From an uncultured Rubripirellula sp. (GTDB lineage Bacteria; Planctomycetota; Planctomycetia; Pirellulales; Pirellulaceae), in NCBI GenBank assembly GCA_938075415.1, contig CALJHC010000019.1:62001-126000 (forward strand): a stretch of DNA of 64,000 nucleotides, given 5' to 3'. The position numbers and the translations under genes were made by a program. Numbering within the stretch: the stretch's first letter is position 1; each line of letters begins with the position of its first letter. Shown here piece by piece: positions 1-9,815 of this stretch. The notes under the pieces are model-generated. The model was not told the DNA's origin. It did no database searches and saw only the letters and a list, made by a program, of their open reading frames with translations.

Positions 1-1044
1 AACGACTTCCGGACCACGAACGACGAAGGGAATATGAGTCGTCTGCTCCCAAATGGCACCTTTGCACCAGTGTTTCTTCTCACCAAGGTGCCACCCGTGA
101 TCGCTCACCAGCATGACATAAGTTTCGCGGCCCCGAGGATTCTCTTTCAGGCTATCAAGAAAGCGCCCTATCTGACGGTCAACGAATGCAATGGATGCTT
201 GGTAAGCTTGAATCGTGGCATCCCAATCTTTCTTGGCAACGATGAATTCATGATCGCTTAAGCCACCGTGAAGCGGTTTATGAGCATGGGTTCGAGCAAG
301 TCGACGTGCGAAATCGGGCATGTCGTCCCAATCATCGACGCCCTCTGGTTCGGCGGGTCGGCGAATTGATTCAATCGGAAAATGCGCGAACCACGATTTC
401 GGAACATGCAGGGGTCGATGTGGACGAAAGAATCCAACGGACATGAAAAGCGGTTTTTCTGAATCTGCTCTCCACTGCTGCGTCGCCCACTGCGACACTT
501 TGTAGTCGCTCATCTGTTCATCTTGAACATCAAGAGCGTAACCGTCGTTGGGAGCGCTCATGGCGTTAAAATTATTTTCGCCCTCGGGAGGCCTGGGGTC
601 GCGCGGCCGAGCTAATAATGCATCGCCATCTTTACCGGGATTCCCATGGAAGACTTTGCCACCGCTGGCAACGCGGTAACCATGGTCCATGAAAAACTTT
701 TGCATCGACGGCGTGGTGATCTTGGTTTCGCCCGCGTATTTCGCATTAAAGTACGTCCCTGTCTTGAACGGATAAACCCCATGATTAAGACTCGTCCTTG
801 AGGGTCGACACTGCGGTGAGTTGCAATAGGCTTGAGAGAAGAGCATGCCGCTCGCAGCCAATGCATCAATGTTGGGCGACTTAGCCTCGGGATGGCCACC
901 ATAGCATCCAAGCCAGTCATTCAAATCATCCACAATAATAAAAACGATATCCGGACGTTTCTCCTCTGACGACGAAGTGACCGCCATGGCAAGGATGCTC
1001 GTCGTGACCACGACAGATCGGAGAATCAGATTGGCTAGTTGCAT
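1..1044 (-). CDS. Secreted sulfatase (iduronate-2-sulfatase-like), 3' end cut by window edge
   Basis: The frame is open from an ATG at 1044 to the left edge (348 codons), so the C-terminus lies outside. Residues 1-25 look like a signal peptide, followed by the metal-binding start of the alkaline-phosphatase fold (DIVFIIVDDLND). The formylglycine motif is CRPSR at Cys79, followed by TSLNHG where most relatives have SLxTG. Further on are SDHGWHLGEKKHW, typical of the iduronate/choline-sulfatase branch, and FVVRGPE. Hydrolysis of sulfate esters on polysaccharides in the periplasm is expected from the family; the substrate is unknown. The next gene upstream on the same strand, also a sulfatase, ends 72 bases away, so co-transcription is plausible. 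Confidence 0.93.
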   Translation of the reverse strand, partial: MQLANLILRSVVVTTSILAMAVTSSSEEKRPDIVFIIVDDLNDWLGCYGGHPEAKSPNIDALAASGMLFSQAYCNSPQCRPSRTSLNHGVYPFKTGTYFNAKYAGETKITTPSMQKFFMDHGYRVASGGKVFHGNPGKDGDALLARPRDPRPPEGENNFNAMSAPNDGYALDVQDEQMSDYKVSQWATQQWRADSEKPLFMSVGFFRPHRPLHVPKSWFAHFPIESIRRPAEPEGVDDWDDMPDFARRLARTHAHKPLHGGLSDHEFIVAKKDWDATIQAYQASIAFVDRQIGRFLDSLKENPRGRETYVMLVSDHGWHLGEKKHWCKGAIWEQTTHIPFVVRGPEVV

Positions 1045-1116
1045 GAGTACCCTACTCGTATTATTTTCACCTCAAAATGCAAAAGAATTACCTGCATTCA
1101 ACAAGGCAATTCCTCG

Positions 1117-2511
1117 CTAACGACTTGATCCACCGCGCCGCTGTACATTTCGCTTTTCCTTCGGTATCGTCGGTACGAAATGACCAACTCGACGTTCGCT
1201 GGGAACATACCAATCATTGAGAAGCGTGCTGAGTTCGCTGACCCGTTGAGGATTTTTGCTGGCTAGATTCACGTTTTCGACCGGATCATCGCCAAGATTA
1301 AAGAGCTGTGGCAATCCACTTTGTGGCGGAAATTTCATCTTACCTGGCGCTCCATCATAAGTCAGCAACAGCTTTTCTTGGCCATGAATCACCCAGCGAT
1401 AAAGGAGTGAAGCCTGCGGATTATCGATGTCAGCAATATCATGCGCAAAGGATTCACCAAACAAAGTATCACGCTCAATGACGTCACCTGACTGAAGTTG
1501 CGGCAACAAATTCAATCCGGGAAACTCATGGGGGCCCGTCGCCCCAGCGGCCGCCAAAACAGTCGGCACGAAATCAATCGACGAACAGAGTTCGGGGCGA
1601 TCCATTGCGGGAATTCTTCCCAGCCAGCGAAACATGATCGGCGTTCGTGTCCCCAACTCGTTAGGACTGCGTTTGGATCTTGGTGCATAGCTGCCAGCTT
1701 CCGTTTGAACCCAACCGTTATCCGTGACATAAACAACAAGTGTGTTCTCAGCAATTCCGGCATTGTCGATGTGATTCACGAGTGCGCCACAGGTCTCATC
1801 GAACCACTCACACATCGCGTAGTACTTAGCAATCCGTTCCTGCACACCCTTTTTGAGATACTTTTTCAACAGACGATCCGGAGGGGTATGCGGTGTATGC
1901 GGCATGAAAGGCGCATACCAAACAAAAAAAGGGGTTTCCGCCGCCACGCTACGGTCCATGAACTCAAGTACAGGCTGCAGCCCGTTTCGCCCAATTTTCA
2001 GCCCCGCGTCACCGTGTCTGCCGCCCTTATTTGGAAAACCCTTAGTCATTCCTTCGGTGAATCCACCACGCTGAAACGAACCCTCCCACCATTTTCCACT
2101 CTGATGACTTTTATATCCGCTCGCGGCAAGCCACTGAGGCAATGCGCCTGTGCGGTCGATGTGCGAGATCAGAAGTTCACGTGCATCCTCACCGGCAGTT
2201 TCCGCGTGAGCTTTATTGGCAGGCGTGCTAGCGGGGTCGTTACCAGTTGTTTTGTTCTGGTGCGAGTACAGTCCCGTAATCAGTGTCATCAATGCAGGTC
2301 GACACAAAGCGGTTGGAACATAACCGCGACGAAACAAGGCACTTTCCCGAGCCAGCTGATCGAGATTAGGTGTTTCGATCTGCTCATGACCCATAAAACC
2401 ATAGTCGGTGTAGCCCTGATCGTCAGAGAGAATCAACACAATGTTAGGCGGCTTAGACTCAGCAACGTTCGCAATAGCAACCAACAATAGCAGTGAGACG
2501 ATTCGAATCAT
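1117..2511 (-). CDS. Secreted sulfatase with non-canonical CRPAL active-site motif
   Basis: 464 residues from the ATG at 2511, chosen because it puts a classic signal peptide (MIRIVSLLLLVAIANVAES) at the N-terminus; an upstream in-frame ATG at 2550 would add 13 uncharged, proline-rich residues. The fold is clear: NIVLILSDDQGYTDYG metal site, PNLDQLA, and VVYVTDNGW near residue 280. At the formylglycine position the motif is C-R-P-A-L-M-T-L-I-T-G (Cys70), so the usual Ser and Arg of CxPSR are Ala and Leu. Cys is kept, but formylglycine-generating enzymes normally need the Arg, so modification is uncertain. Family: arylsulfatase. It sits between a downstream sulfatase (72-base gap) and the upstream DUF1080 fusion gene. 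Confidence 0.92.
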   Translation of the reverse strand: MIRIVSLLLLVAIANVAESKPPNIVLILSDDQGYTDYGFMGHEQIETPNLDQLARESALFRRGYVPTALCRPALMTLITGLYSHQNKTTGNDPASTPANKAHAETAGEDARELLISHIDRTGALPQWLAASGYKSHQSGKWWEGSFQRGGFTEGMTKGFPNKGGRHGDAGLKIGRNGLQPVLEFMDRSVAAETPFFVWYAPFMPHTPHTPPDRLLKKYLKKGVQERIAKYYAMCEWFDETCGALVNHIDNAGIAENTLVVYVTDNGWVQTEAGSYAPRSKRSPNELGTRTPIMFRWLGRIPAMDRPELCSSIDFVPTVLAAAGATGPHEFPGLNLLPQLQSGDVIERDTLFGESFAHDIADIDNPQASLLYRWVIHGQEKLLLTYDGAPGKMKFPPQSGLPQLFNLGDDPVENVNLASKNPQRVSELSTLLNDWYVPSERRVGHFVPTIPKEKRNVQRRGGSSR

Positions 2512-2679
2512 CAGGTTCAAGGGGTTCGGAGGAAATGAAAGCGGAGGCATTGGGGCGGAACCATTTTAACAGTGCGAATACGTGACGGATCAACGGCGAT
2601 CCAATGGACGCCGCAAATAGGATGGATCGTGAGCCCGAAGGCATGCATGCTTAGAGGACTCGCTTCATTTTGGAATACG

Positions 2680-5600
2680 CTACTCATCTTGAAATAACTC
2701 ATGACCCGAATCGCCACCGCTGATGAGGTAGCCGGTCAAGTCCAGAATTTCGTCTTTGGTCATGCGATTAAACAACCCGGAAGGCATCGGTGAAGTCTTT
2801 GAAACAACCAACTGTTCGATTGTATTGCGATTGATTGCCACCGTCTGGTTTGGATCAGTCAAGTCAGTGTTCAGCACCATAATGTCACCGTCCCTTCGGA
2901 CACCCAAATTAACAATAACGCCGCTGTAGATTTGACCCTCGTCAGTGAGGACCTTAACCGACGAAAATTGATCGTTGATGACTTTGCTGGGATTGAGTAC
3001 TTGATCAAGCAGATCGCGAACTGAATAGCGACGTCCCGAGGTTGTTAAATCAGGCCCCGTCATGCCGCCCTGATTCTGGAAGCGGTGACAGGCGTAACAA
3101 CCCGCTGCGGCGAACATCTTGCGACCATTGGCAAAGTCGCGATTCTTAAGTTCCGTGCTGGCAGCCCGAGAGAGCTCATCGAGCGACCATTGTGTTTCCG
3201 CTCGACCTGCAAAAATTTCTCCAAGATTTTCCAACACAGATTTTTTCACTGGCTTCCTGGCAAGGACCTCACTAAGCGACTCTTTTTCAGATTCACTCAG
3301 TGACCCAACCGCATCATCGCGAATGAACTGGATGAACTTTTCGAAACTCGCACCCCCTCGATAATTTGCGGCTTTGAGAAACCATTCAAAATACTGCCTG
3401 CGTAATGGTTCCGTCCAACCCGACTTCAACAGACGAATTGAGCGGGCGTATTGCACCTGTTCCTCCTGAGTCGGAACTGCCGCAATCATGGCCATCGCGC
3501 GTCCTGCCAAGGTCGGGGAATCCAGCCAAGCGAGTGTCTCGCACAATAGCCAATTCAGTTCTGTCGACTCGGATGGGAACAGCGGATCAAGCGATTGAGT
3601 CAGTTTTTCCACAGTCGCATCATCAGGCTTTCCGAAACGGTTCAAAATAACTTGCAATGCGCGCTGCAAGGTGAGCTGACTGGTGGGGTCAAGCTGCTTT
3701 AAATCGATTTGAAGAACCGAAGCCAACAACTTGTCCCGCATCGACACATTCACCTCCGCCGTCTCATCACTACGGTGCTGCGGGCAAACACCGGTCACTC
3801 GGGCAAGTGCAAGAATCGCTTCGACTTGCTTCTTAGGATCAGTCTCGGTCAAAGCGGCTTTGGACCACGTCTCGACGGGCTGATGCTCAATGGCTGTTCG
3901 AGCCGCGAAGCGGATGAAGCGGTCGTCGTGAGACAAATGAGGCCATGCCAAATCGATCGCATCCGCATTTTGCTGACCGTGGAAAACTTCCAGCGAACGA
4001 CGAAGTTCGCGAGCTTCACTCACTTTTGTGGCACGATGAACCAGATCTGTCGATTCATCACCAACATAGGTAACGCGGTAAAGACCCGATTGTACTTTCC
4101 GTCCGCCAATGGTGAAGTACATCGCGCCATCGACCGGGTGAATGATCGCATCGGTGATTGGCAGCGGGGCGCCGGTAATGAATTCCTCTTTTGTCGCGGT
4201 GTATGAGGATCCATCGGGTTCCAAATGAACGGAATAAAGCTTACCCCAACTCCAATCAAGAGCGTACAAAGCATCTTGGTACTTGGCGGGAAACTTGGCG
4301 CCATAGCCGAACGTCACGCCGGTCGGTGACCCCGGCCCAATATCGAGAACACCGGGAAGATTATCAGCATAAAACGGAGGTCGTTTGCCAGCACCGTTTC
4401 GCCAACCGAATTCGGCTCCGCTTGTCACATGATTGATACGAGTTGGACGGTACCAAGGAGTATTGAAGTCGTATTCCATATCGGCATCATAGGTGAATAA
4501 TTCACCATCGCGGTTGAAGGCGGCATCGAAGATATTTCGAAATCCATTGGCATAGGCTTCGAACGATTCACCCTCGAGATCCACCTTGTAGATAATGCCG
4601 CCCGGTGCCAACACTCCGCGGTTGTGCCCACGTCCATCTGGAAAACTCGGCAACAGATGATCTTCGCCCCATACCTGAGGGATAGCAGAAGCGTTAGAGA
4701 GTTGAGTCGGCTTGGTACCGTTACCGGTAACGAGAAATAACGACTTCCCATCGGGGCTTGGCACAACGGCGTGGACTCCGTGGTCGCCCCTTGCGTCTAA
4801 ATCTCGCAGCAATTCCACTTTGTCAAGCTGATCGTCCCCGTTGCTATCGGTGACCCGGTACAAACCCGAGGGTATCTTTTTTTGATAATCGTTGACCCCA
4901 ACGTATAAGCCGTTATTCATCCATACCATTCCGTTGACCGCGCGAATCTCAGCGGGAACGGGCACCACCTCGGTGGCGTCAAGAGTCACCCCTGCAGCCG
5001 GCGGTTTAATTCGAAAAAGGCCTCCGAACTGATCACTGACCAGAAGACGACCTTGATTGTCCGCACACAGGTTGACCCATGAGCCTTGGGTCTGCTCTGG
5101 AACAGAATAAAGAAGTTCGACTTTAAATCCCTTGGCGACTTTGATGCGGTCAACGGGAGTGGCCTTGTTGCCCGTTTTGACACTGGCGGTATCGATTGCG
5201 GCCTTTGCATCATTGCCTTTGAGATGACGCAGCTTGATGTCTTTGAATTCCACCTGCATCGGCGCCCCTGCATGGAGCTGCAATGCGAGAATCCCTGTTC
5301 GCCTCGCTTCAGGATGATTGTCGGTCAGGTCCATCGTCGTGATTCCATTGACCTGATGTATCTGCCGATTGCCGACAGCAATAATGGTTAGCTCATTCCA
5401 CTGGTCATCAACAAGATTCTGAGTCTTGTCACCCACCTCACCGACCACCTCGGATTTGCCATCAGGCCCAACAAGCACACGTTGAAAACGCTTAGCAAGG
5501 ATGCCGCGCCATTTCTCAGCATAAAGCATCCCAAAGAACTCAGGCTTGGTATGCAAGTCAGCCTGATATCCCTTGACAACAAAGTCCTCCGGATCTCCCA

Positions 5601-5892
5601 CCCGTTCACTTCGGTACTGAACACCGGAGTTATTGCCAGAAAAACGCACTTTCGATTTAAAGATAAAATCTCCGACCTCACCGCCTTGCCAAACCAAGAA
5701 TGTGTTGCCTTGGGTCGGCTTGTCCTTGGTGGTCTGGCCTAGGACAGCGCCCTCTTGAACGGACCAAAATTCATCCTTGCCGGCCCAACCGGTTAGGTCC
5801 TTGCCGTTAAATAGAGATTCAAATTCCTGAGCATTTGCAGTTACGGTCGCGGAGAGAAAAACAATTAGCGTGAGTGTTTTGAACGATGTCAT
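2680..5892 (-). CDS. DUF1080 (3-keto-disaccharide hydrolase) fused to PVC-type beta-propeller and cytochrome c
   Basis: 1070 residues with a signal peptide (about 1-21). Order: DUF1080/3-keto-disaccharide-hydrolase domain (about 24-225, from FNGKDLTGWAGKD to VEFKDIKLRHLKG); a PVC-type membrane-bound-dehydrogenase propeller (about 248-610, from KVAKGFKVELLYSVPE); a helical HEAT-like stretch (about 630-910); and a C-terminal haem domain with CYACH at Cys932-Cys935-His936. SPMPSGL further on supplies a likely Met ligand. This architecture is known from Planctomycetota and Verrucomicrobia. Expected role: periplasmic sugar processing linked to electron transfer. DUF1080 relatives cleave 3-keto-glycosides; which sugar is used here is not visible. 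A sulfatase gene lies downstream on the same strand, 168 bases away. Confidence 0.93.
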   Translation of the reverse strand: MTSFKTLTLIVFLSATVTANAQEFESLFNGKDLTGWAGKDEFWSVQEGAVLGQTTKDKPTQGNTFLVWQGGEVGDFIFKSKVRFSGNNSGVQYRSERVGDPEDFVVKGYQADLHTKPEFFGMLYAEKWRGILAKRFQRVLVGPDGKSEVVGEVGDKTQNLVDDQWNELTIIAVGNRQIHQVNGITTMDLTDNHPEARRTGILALQLHAGAPMQVEFKDIKLRHLKGNDAKAAIDTASVKTGNKATPVDRIKVAKGFKVELLYSVPEQTQGSWVNLCADNQGRLLVSDQFGGLFRIKPPAAGVTLDATEVVPVPAEIRAVNGMVWMNNGLYVGVNDYQKKIPSGLYRVTDSNGDDQLDKVELLRDLDARGDHGVHAVVPSPDGKSLFLVTGNGTKPTQLSNASAIPQVWGEDHLLPSFPDGRGHNRGVLAPGGIIYKVDLEGESFEAYANGFRNIFDAAFNRDGELFTYDADMEYDFNTPWYRPTRINHVTSGAEFGWRNGAGKRPPFYADNLPGVLDIGPGSPTGVTFGYGAKFPAKYQDALYALDWSWGKLYSVHLEPDGSSYTATKEEFITGAPLPITDAIIHPVDGAMYFTIGGRKVQSGLYRVTYVGDESTDLVHRATKVSEARELRRSLEVFHGQQNADAIDLAWPHLSHDDRFIRFAARTAIEHQPVETWSKAALTETDPKKQVEAILALARVTGVCPQHRSDETAEVNVSMRDKLLASVLQIDLKQLDPTSQLTLQRALQVILNRFGKPDDATVEKLTQSLDPLFPSESTELNWLLCETLAWLDSPTLAGRAMAMIAAVPTQEEQVQYARSIRLLKSGWTEPLRRQYFEWFLKAANYRGGASFEKFIQFIRDDAVGSLSESEKESLSEVLARKPVKKSVLENLGEIFAGRAETQWSLDELSRAASTELKNRDFANGRKMFAAAGCYACHRFQNQGGMTGPDLTTSGRRYSVRDLLDQVLNPSKVINDQFSSVKVLTDEGQIYSGVIVNLGVRRDGDIMVLNTDLTDPNQTVAINRNTIEQLVVSKTSPMPSGLFNRMTKDEILDLTGYLISGGDSGHELFQDE

Positions 5893-6302
5893 CGGTTAAT
5901 TTTAGTTTCCTGACTGACGTTTAGGATTTGTTTTGATTGATCCATTGATAGTGCATCTCGCATCGATAACAGTCTGAGCCAACCACCTTGTTTCTTCCAG
6001 CGAACCTCAGTTAATTTACCAAGGAAATTCGAAGAATTGGATTCTACGCGCCCTCGCTGCTACATTCACTTGGAATTCACCAACACCAGCGAGGACAGAG
6101 AAAATGAATGACACGAACAATCGCTTGAAACACCTGAGTCGATAATCCATGCCAAAGAATCGCGTATCTTCTGCGGGGGACGTTGCATCCCCGCCAGTGA
6201 TCGGGCCATCCCCGCCAGTAACCAAACACTGAACGCGAAAACGAAGCAGAGGGTTTGCGAAAAAGATCGCACCGCGGATCAAGAGCGACTCGCGCGCTAA
6301 GC
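5893..6302. other. Non-coding gap
   Basis: About 410 bases between two minus-strand genes. No conserved coding signal was seen in any frame. It holds a short imperfect direct repeat of ccccgccagt near 6190-6220 and no clear terminator; it must contain the promoter of the DUF1080 fusion gene. Confidence 0.6.
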
Positions 6303-8978
6303 TCAACGGTCCTCGGCGTTCACTAATGGGATAATTCTCCGCGGCGCTGTCTCAAGCATTTTCCCCATTCCCTTGATGTGAGAGGTGATGGCGATGATCA
6401 AATCCAGTTCATCAATCATCATGATGAATTGACCGCCGGCCCCACGACCTGATTTCAGGTCGTAAACCCGGCCATCCACTTCAACATTGCTTCGCCACCA
6501 GAAGAAACCGTAAGACGTTGCTTGCGGGTTGGTATGGATCTTGGAAGTCGCCCTCTGAACAAAATCTGCTGGTATCAACTGCTCGCCATGCCACCAACCA
6601 CCACCCTGAACCAACATTCCCCACTTAATCATGTCGCGTGACCTCATGCTGCTGCCGGCAGCTGACTTAGGTAATCCACTGACATCGTCCTGCCAGCCAA
6701 AATCAGAAATCCCCATTGGTTCAAGCAATTCGTTGTTAATGAATTCTCTTGCGGTACCGGGGACAACCTTCTCAAGCACCTGCATCACAATTGACGGATC
6801 AGAGGATTGATACTTGTACTGCTTTGCTTCGGTCGTGATCGGCGACGTATTTTCGAAATAGGCTTGTATCTGGCCCTGACCTTTTAATCCGCCAGGGGAT
6901 CGACGCAAGCTGGCAATCGTCTCTTTGGTAACGCGAATACCGGAATGCATATTCAAGGCATCATTCAAAGTGATCGTTTCACAACCGGCAGCAATTTTAC
7001 TACGATCAATTTCGGTGAGAAAATCCAGCACGGGCCGATCTAGATCAGACATTTTCAAATACCCCAATTTGATGGCACGTCCCAGTGCCAACGCTGTATA
7101 AGACTTGGTGATCGACATCTGATAATGGGGATAATTGGCTCGCCCACGCCGATAGTACGATTCAAAAATGAGTCGACCATCATGGTGAATCAATAAGCTG
7201 TCGACGTCTCCATGCAGCCCAGCCGCAATTTCGTTTGCCAGCTCCAAAACCATTTCCTTGTTGCCAGTATCCAACCCGATTTCACCGACTTCGATTCCAT
7301 CGGCCATGTCCTCGGGTGATGTGTCAAGAAAAGGCTGCTCAAGATCAGGAAGATACTGTTCCTTGGCGTAGGAAATATCCTCCGAAGTCAGGTCCGTAAT
7401 TTCTGGCGCCAAGCCGTCGGACTCAGTGAATGAGCCAACAGCCTCGGATTGCATCTTTCCTGGCAAATCGCCTGCTACTCCCGCTGACTCGTTACGCATA
7501 GCCCGACGGGCAGCTCGTCGCTTTTCCAATTCAGCATCTGTGGCCCTTCCCCTCGCTGGTGTTTGAACAATGGGTTCTCGCCGCGGCTTAAAATCGTCGG
7601 TCATAAATCCAGATGCAGGTAATCCAACTGAATTGACGAGACTGATGGTTGAGTCGGGGGTTGGTTTGCGATGAAGGTAACGCACGTACTTTGGGTTACT
7701 GATCTGCGGGGTACTTACGTGAACTTGCTCACCAACGATCTTCGCATTCGCGGGCACGTATTTGCCGTCTTGACCAGCGATTTCAAAATAGCCAAGGTTT
7801 GAATCCTTCCCGCTGGGGTTAGCAAGCCCGTCAGCGACATGTTCAAAAGATAGTTCAGCGGTATTCCCCCGAAACTCAATGCTCTTCAACAGTGGACCGG
7901 AGTACTCAATTTCACTTCTGCCGTAGTCTTTGGCCAAAGCCAACAGCGACAACCGCTGCCCTGCGATTCGTTTGTTGTCAGGGTGCAGGCTAGGTCCGTG
8001 ATCATAAAAAACTGCCATCCCCGTGTTGTCACTGGCCGCCAAAACGCGACGCATGGAATCTCTCAACCACGGCCACTCACCGGTTACATCCTGAGTCGGA
8101 ACCTGAACATAGTAAAAGGGAAAATTGCGTGTGGGTGTCCCCGCTCGATGAGCAAAGAGCTGCCGCCAACGATCAATCATGTAGGGCAGAAGATCCCGAT
8201 ACTCATAGCCGGTCTGGGCCTTTGCATTGCGTTCCCCTTGGTACCAAATCACGCCCCGAAAACAGACCGGCACAATCGGATCAATTTTGTCGGAAAACTG
8301 AACCCCGGGATTACGATTCTCCTGAACGTCATTCCAGCCGACCGGGATACCAAGCCGTTTTCGAATGATCTCGGAATCGCTTTCGGGTATCCAAGCTTGA
8401 ATGGGCGTACCCGAGTTGTAACGCAAAATCAGACCGATTGGGATTTCCAGTTCACGGTGCAAATTTTCGCCGAAGTAAAAGCCAACTCGTGAGATCGTTC
8501 GCTGCGTCTTCTCATCGATCTCGGTCCATCCATGCTGAGTTGAAACTCGCATGCCCGTCAACCCTCTCTCGAAAAACTCAGGCTCGATGAATCGATTCTT
8601 ACTTGAATTGAAGGAATCAGCCATGTTTGACTGCCCGCTGCATAGCCAAACTTCACCCACCAGAACTCCCGACAACTCAATGGTGTTACTTCCCTCCACG
8701 AGCAACACCCGCTCTTGCTTGGAAGTGGACATAGGGTCTAGACGAACCATCCACTTACCGTGCGCATCCGCCGTTGTCCGCTTAGTTTGGCCGGCAAATT
8801 TAACCGTCACGCTTTCGCTTGCATCAGCCGTCCCCCAGATTGGCACAACCAATTCACGCTGGAGTACCATCTTGCTGGAAAAGACCGGAGGTAAAGCCAC
8901 CTCCGAGTGCGCAATGGCCGGCATCCAAGCCAACATCAACGCGAATAGCAATTTGGTACATTGGATGATTCGGTTCAT
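6303..8978 (-). CDS. Sialate O-acetylesterase (SASA) fused to a serine beta-lactamase-like domain
   Basis: 891 residues from the ATG at 8978, which starts a signal peptide (MNRIIQCTKLLFALMLAW...IAHS); an in-frame ATG at 9014 would add 12 polar residues. N-terminal half: SGNH-hydrolase acetylesterase with the nucleophile motif GQSNM (Ser116), GVIWYQGERNA, and LHPDNK carrying the catalytic His. C-terminal part (about 560-891): class C beta-lactamase/penicillin-binding fold with SITK (Ser622, Lys625), a Y-x-S-like YQSS, and GRGAGGQF in place of the KTG box. Such serine hydrolases in carbohydrate loci are often esterases rather than true beta-lactamases. Both halves keep catalytic residues, suggesting a bifunctional periplasmic esterase, perhaps removing different acyl groups from one glycan. 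The join lies in a charged linker (about 480-560). Confidence 0.9.
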   Translation of the reverse strand: MNRIIQCTKLLFALMLAWMPAIAHSEVALPPVFSSKMVLQRELVVPIWGTADASESVTVKFAGQTKRTTADAHGKWMVRLDPMSTSKQERVLLVEGSNTIELSGVLVGEVWLCSGQSNMADSFNSSKNRFIEPEFFERGLTGMRVSTQHGWTEIDEKTQRTISRVGFYFGENLHRELEIPIGLILRYNSGTPIQAWIPESDSEIIRKRLGIPVGWNDVQENRNPGVQFSDKIDPIVPVCFRGVIWYQGERNAKAQTGYEYRDLLPYMIDRWRQLFAHRAGTPTRNFPFYYVQVPTQDVTGEWPWLRDSMRRVLAASDNTGMAVFYDHGPSLHPDNKRIAGQRLSLLALAKDYGRSEIEYSGPLLKSIEFRGNTAELSFEHVADGLANPSGKDSNLGYFEIAGQDGKYVPANAKIVGEQVHVSTPQISNPKYVRYLHRKPTPDSTISLVNSVGLPASGFMTDDFKPRREPIVQTPARGRATDAELEKRRAARRAMRNESAGVAGDLPGKMQSEAVGSFTESDGLAPEITDLTSEDISYAKEQYLPDLEQPFLDTSPEDMADGIEVGEIGLDTGNKEMVLELANEIAAGLHGDVDSLLIHHDGRLIFESYYRRGRANYPHYQMSITKSYTALALGRAIKLGYLKMSDLDRPVLDFLTEIDRSKIAAGCETITLNDALNMHSGIRVTKETIASLRRSPGGLKGQGQIQAYFENTSPITTEAKQYKYQSSDPSIVMQVLEKVVPGTAREFINNELLEPMGISDFGWQDDVSGLPKSAAGSSMRSRDMIKWGMLVQGGGWWHGEQLIPADFVQRATSKIHTNPQATSYGFFWWRSNVEVDGRVYDLKSGRGAGGQFIMMIDELDLIIAITSHIKGMGKMLETAPRRIIPLVNAEDR

Positions 8979-9573
8979 ACTTTTTTCTTTATCGTTTAAT
9001 TTCATAGCAATCATTCAATTCCAAAGTGCGACCTACCACCCGTGACGTTTGAATGACTACGCCTGAGTTCATTGCTTCACGATTTTGGTGAATCGATACG
9101 CAATGCGTCGTTCCATCCCGGATTAGCCTCCTTGGTCTCTGCTGTGATCGCCAAAATCGGCAACTACTTTTCGAAGACACTGATGCCTTTATTGGGCAAG
9201 GCATTGCGAGCAACTAACCATCAACCTAAATCAAGACGCGCAGGCACGCTAGCTTGTTCGTCACTCGATGTCAAAATCCCCTCCAAGCTGGGCGAAACCC
9301 GTTACCGCAATCTTCCATTTGGAATCCGACAATTTCGGCGTGTGCTAAACTGCTGAGCATCTCATCTGACTCAGTAAGAACGCTACCCACCTGCGATCCC
9401 TGACGGCTCACCGCCCAATGCAGGATGCCGAACAACGGACTGAAAACAACTCCAGATCATCATGCTGAACAGGGCAGTGGAGACAACTCACCAAGAACTG
9501 AATTCTAAACGTCGGATTGCTACCGACAAGGATCGCTCAAAAAAAGGAGTGATTTGGTTGCTGGCGGAGAGAA

Positions 9574-9656
9574 AACACCGGTTGCAGGAAAAATATCGAT
9601 TGCAAGACAAAACACCGATTGCAAGACAAAACACCGATTGCAGGCTAAAACACCGA
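9574..9656. repeat. Tandem repeat, ~19-bp unit
   Basis: About four and a half copies of a unit like acaccgattgcaagacaaa (first spacing 18, then 19, 19, 19). The unit length is not a multiple of three and the array lies outside any supported gene. Confidence 0.85.
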
Positions 9657-9669
9657 AAAACCCAAGCTT

Positions 9670-9700
9670 CCTGAATACCACCTGAATACCACCTGAATAC
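9670..9700. repeat. Tandem repeat, 11-bp unit
   Basis: Nearly three exact copies of cctgaatacca, starting 14 bases after the 19-bp array and with an unrelated unit sequence. Confidence 0.85.
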
Positions 9701-9815
9701 TTTCGGCTAATCAAAACCCTTGCAATGCGAACACAAGGTTTGCGATCGGCCGGCCCGAACTTTACACTGTCAGTCGTATTGATTACCAGCATTCCTAATT
9801 TCCTGAAATGGATCG

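Larger units (their letters stand above)
8979..9815. other. Divergent intergenic region with two repeat arrays
   Basis: About 840 bases between the minus-strand esterase fusion and the plus-strand DUF6807 gene. It should carry promoters for both. No coding region is supported. Two different direct-repeat arrays sit at 9574-9656 and 9670-9700. Confidence 0.6.

Noticed and set aside
1498..2490. 330-codon open frame on the plus strand
   Set aside because: It lies wholly antisense to the sulfatase gene, has no domain, and its composition is that of a reverse-strand shadow.
9574..9656. CRISPR array
   Set aside because: The repeats are contiguous with no unique spacers, and no cas genes are present; the same holds for the other arrays.
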